Origin: Xanthostigma xanthostigma
Taxonomy: Eukaryota > Arthropoda > Insecta > Raphidioptera > Raphidiidae
DNA length: 64,000 bases
Assembly (NCBI GenBank): GCA_963575645.1
Contig: OY754467.1
Coordinates: 23,395,001 to 23,459,000 of the forward strand
Reading direction: 5' to 3'
The notes under the pieces are model-generated. The model did no database searches. It saw only the letters and a list, made by a program, of their open reading frames with translations, and had not been told where the DNA came from. The position numbers and the translations under genes were made by a program. Below are positions 60,305-64,000 of the stretch, piece by piece. How positions within the stretch are numbered: the first letter of the stretch is position 1; the number at the start of each line of letters is the position of its first letter.

Positions 60305-62620
60305 TAAATATGATATTTGCTATTTCGTGTATGGTTACCTACATAAATGTTACCACGTCATGTAAAAATTAACTAAAGCGTGCTTATCAGCTACTTAACT
60401 AATTTTTTGGACAGTTCTTCAGAATAAAAAAAACAGCCGATTGTCTTTAATTTTGAAAATATTTCCGAAACTATAAAGACTATTAAAAAGACATTTTTTC
60501 GAATCTTTCTTGTAAAAATAAATACAGTAATAAACCGTTATGAAAAGAATAGGTATCTAACATTATTAAAAATAGAAAAAAATTCGGTTATAGCTATCTC
60601 TTTTGTGCATGCGCCGATTTTCCCCAACAAACAGACTTTATATTTGCGTATCGAAGATCCTCCCAAAATTTGGTTTCAATACGCCCATCTGTTTGACCTG
60701 TATTGTGTTCACAGACAAAATATGTTTTTTTGGATTCGGGAGACCTCAAAACGAAAAAATGCTATAGAATTTACAGAAAAGTGAATTTTCACCTAAAAAT
60801 TAGTAGGAACTTCCCCCAATTGTGGTGGAGTTGGAATGGTAATAGGCATTATTCAAACATTGTCACTGACTCAAACTTGGATTTTCACTATGGCGGATCA
60901 TTTGCTCTACATTGTCTTATCCAAACAATCACATATTTTTAATATTAAAGCATATTTGTAACTACTTTCCACATCATGCGAAAGCTCTCTCGTGCAGTGG
61001 AAAATAGAGCGCTATAGTTGCAACATGAATGCAATTTTTTTTATGAAACATACGGTATGCAATGTGTATATAACATAATTATTATGTCCTCTCTAGTGCC
61101 GATAACTGCAGGATAAATGTATCACCTATATGTTTTAAAGTGCATTATCAAAAGCAATAGGTTTCTGCTTCGTTGGTTTAATTAGATTTAAGGCTTCATT
61201 ATAAGATATATTTTTACATACATGATTGTACTTTGTATTTGTTGTATATTGTTCTACAAAAATATAAAAGCGGTAAGAATTACTTTAAACGGCCAAGTTT
61301 TCTTATGCTTTATCGTTAGCTATATAAATACAAATGTAATGTTCGTTTGTTGAAAATCCCAAATCCCCGAAAATTCTTCACCGATTGCTTTGAAATTTTG
61401 ACATATGGTTGCATTCAAATACAGGCGTGTTTTTATACATATCTACCTATTATATAGATTTGCGTCTTATATAGCGTCCCAGTCTTTAAAATTAATGCGT
61501 TGTTTTTTTTTTTCAGAATAATTTCAGTATTTATTATTAAAATACCATTTTATACAGTTTTTTTTTTATTTACCGCCACTTGATTAAATTTATAAATCCT
61601 TAACGACCCGGAATTTTAATACAATTTTTGAAAATATTTAAAATCAATTATTTTCATATTAAAAGTGTAACACATTCATCATTAGAACATTCTTATTGAA
61701 TTAAAAAATAAATATTCTTTTTGGGCAAGCTATTTTGCTTATTCAAATGCGCCATTTTTGCGCGAGATTTCCGTGACGTCATAGGTCATGTCAACAATTT
61801 TGTTAAAAGAAATGTGTATGGAAAAAGAAGCAATTATTCTATGTTTACGTGTATTTTGACGTCACACTACGGCCTAATCAACAGCATTGCGTTTCGATAT
61901 TTTATATTTCGCGTCTATTTATTATTCAGGAAAAATTTAAAAAGGAAAAAACTTTTTAGAGTTTAATCAATTGCTATAAAGATCACAAAAAATAATATAT
62001 GAACTATTAAATATATAAGTTACATGCATATTCCCTATTATAGTTTTGCTGAAATACAACTTACAACCGTTTAACTATTTGTAATGACTTTATAGATAAC
62101 TAGGTATATATTTTCCAAGATGAATGATATCTATATAAATATATTGGGTACACTAGTTGGTTGAAACGTTGCCAAAATGTGCAAATAAGAAGAAACTAAT
62201 TTTCTATTTTCTGACATTTGTTTAGACGTTTCATTAATTTTTTATTTATATTTATATAAACACTTTCGAACAAACAAATCGCGTGTAATTTAGTGTAATT
62301 AATTAAAATAACATTTCGTTTTATTCAGTGGGTGCAATTCTAAAATAAATAATTTATTTACATCCCACGCGCTACTGACTATATAACCTTGATTTAACAA
62401 AATATGCCACTTTTTATTTAGATACACAGTACATTTTCATTGCCTTTACAATAAAAAAAACTTACATTTTTGAGATTAGATTAGCTCCCAGAGATAAATC
62501 TCACGGCATTATTTCGGCGATGATTTTTTGTTACATAACTGCTAGGTATAGCATGAACAATGAACATGAGTCTTAATCATATATTCTATTATATGATACA
62601 GCGCTACGAATTCGTAGGGA
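60305..62620. other. AT-rich DNA with one worn repeat
   Basis: 61310-61450 (TTCACCGATTGCTTTGAAAT, TTGCATTCAAATACAGGCGT) resembles a common insect interspersed repeat. Nothing else stands out; the frame at 61721-61966 is unsupported. Confidence 0.4.
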
Positions 62621-62631
62621 TCGTCCATTAA

Positions 62632-63051
62632 GAGTATTCGTCCCAGCAAACACCCCCTGCACCTTTTATCTCAAATCTTTTCCCCTCACGTAAAAACGGT
62701 TCGCGCTCTCCCGACGCTATTTTTAAAGCTAGAGGGTTCTGGTAAACGCCAAATGAAAGACAAAGAATCAGACTACAGATCCTTCAGGCGAATTTTTTGA
62801 AAAAAAATTCCTGAAAAAACTTACAACCTTTTGAAAAAAATAATAAGTTACCTAATATTTCACACGTAGGCGAAACTGTTTTTCAAAAAATTCGCCTGAA
62901 GGATCTGTAGTCTGATTCTTTGTCTTTCATTTGGCGTTTACCAGAACCCTCTAGCTTTAAAAATAGCGTCGGGAGAGCGCGAACTGTTTTTAGGCGAGGG
63001 GAAAAGATTTGAGATGAAGGGTGCAGGGGGCATTTGGAGGGACGAATACTC
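62632..63051. mobile_element. foldback MITE with TTAA duplication, 420 bp
   Basis: Arms of about 180 bp are nearly perfect: GAGTATTCGTCCC to the inner AAATTCGCCTGAAGGATCTG and back. TTAA flanks both sides (62628-62631 and 63052-63055), pointing to a piggyBac- or Kolobok-type enzyme. The arms share more identity than most elements here, so this is a fairly young insertion. The flanks GATCGTCCA and CTGGAAGGGG may belong to an older repeat it entered. Confidence 0.7.
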
Positions 63052-63277
63052 TTAACTCTGGAAGGGGAGATCTCTAATGTTTACATGGCGTTACAAGGGG
63101 GGGAAGGATTGTATAATTATTATTGTTACGTCATACTATTTCTTTTTTTGAAAAGTTGATAGGAGTTGATTTTTACCATTTTTCTGTAACGTTCTTTGAT
63201 CGTCCGATTTGAATACTAATTAAGATGCGAAAAGTAAGTAACCTTTTAGAGGCGAGAAGGTTCAAACTGCAGTAGCT

Positions 63278-63390
63278 GTGTCCTGACTATGCCGAACGGT
63301 AAAGCTGTTATGACCGGCAACGAATTTGCCATAATAACGAAGCCGACAGTCACATCCACACTAGTGCAGCTTTGCCGATAGTCACGACAC
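63278..63390. repeat. 113-bp inverted repeat
   Basis: GTGTCCTGACTAT-CCGAACGGTAAAGCTG on the left pairs with CAGCTTTGCCGATAGTCACGACAC on the right. It is a short MITE-like palindrome in an otherwise AT-rich end of the window. Confidence 0.5.
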
Positions 63391-63394
63391 AAAT

Positions 63395-64000
63395 TATGTG
63401 GTATAAAAATACAAGAAAAAACGTTTCGTAGTTTATGGGCAACTTAATTATTTAAAATGTGTCTACTTTATATAATAATTATGCTTATTTTTTAATTTTT
63501 TCATTTGCATTGAAATTATAATATTATGTATAGCTTAATTGGACATGTATGATAAATTTAAATGAAAATCAGTTCAGAAATTAGCGATCTTATAAACTTA
63601 CCAATCTACACATTAGACTCTGGTGCTCGATATCTTCGTGTTAACCTGGTAATAGAAATCTTGCATAATTCACACAAAATTGACTGGCCAAGTGGCAACA
63701 CTAGCATATATTTGAGTTACATGTTACCTCGCAGTTAACACTATAACATGACATGGTAATGAAAGTTCTATCATCATGTAACTACACTTGTGGAATTCAC
63801 AGCGTAGGTGTTTAATTTTATACTACATAATTACATACATATCTTTGATTTGGATGCGAATTAAAAATACACCTAGGTATAGTATTTTCAGATCGTTTTC
63901 CTATTGCATCGTCTAATAAATTGATAAAATTTTCCGACATATTTTTTATATCAAGTAATGAGTAAATAGAATAGAAATAGAAATATATTTGTTCCCATAA
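63395..64000. other. AT-rich DNA, no gene seen
   Basis: No frame, arm or RNA gene is visible up to the window edge. Confidence 0.45.

Overview
This window looks like non-coding DNA from an arthropod, most probably an insect. By eye it is only about 30% G+C. It carries Helitron ends, a tRNA-derived SINE, and pogo, hAT, PIF/Harbinger, piggyBac and Academ-like transposon remains. The TAGGTA-rich background and several repeat families resemble those of Lepidoptera and Hemiptera, but the order cannot be fixed from the sequence. I found no intact host protein gene, and no rRNA, standard tRNA or CRISPR array. Nearly all short open frames are chance frames in AT-rich DNA or lie inside repeats.

The best clue to what the window is comes from two near-perfect recursive splice sites on the + strand, at 23186|23187 and 52550|52551. 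Each has a pyrimidine tract, then TTACAG joined directly to GTAAGT. They are about 29.4 kb apart with no exon between. The simplest reading is that most of the window is one very long + strand intron removed in steps. A possible small cassette exon (3375-3503) and a weaker GC-rich exon-like stretch (55369-55435) are on the same strand.

Layout. 1-12.6 kb: AT-rich DNA with dispersed repeats, short palindromes, a Helitron fragment (3966) and a pogo-type MITE (9458-9815). 12.6-15.3 kb: an Academ-like DNA transposon with 250-bp inverted ends and a decayed XPG-like nuclease/Cys8 gene that still shows one intron; a 688-bp hAT MITE sits inside it. 15.3-21 kb: mostly featureless. 21-22.2 kb: inverted repeats with hammerhead-like motifs. 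23.2 kb: first recursive splice site. 23.4-25.6 kb: a 2.2-kb interlocked inverted repeat with two tRNA-like heads and (ACGT)n tracts. 27-33 kb: Helitrons, small MITEs and a LINE reverse-transcriptase tail. 35-37.4 kb: a foldback element, a Helitron inserted beside a pogo-like end, and a deleted PIF/Harbinger copy. 40-43 kb: a piggyBac-type MITE and two palindromic elements. 45.6-47 kb: a 92-bp tandem array, a CpG-dense stretch and a SINE. 51.9-64 kb: a short Helitron, the second recursive site, and several inverted-repeat elements.

Nothing here forms an operon or pathway. The shared theme is the layering of mobile elements inside probable intron sequence. One unusual signal is a 45-50 bp unit present five times, twice with exact and once with near-exact target-site duplications of 12-16 bp. 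This suggests retrotransposition of a very short piece.
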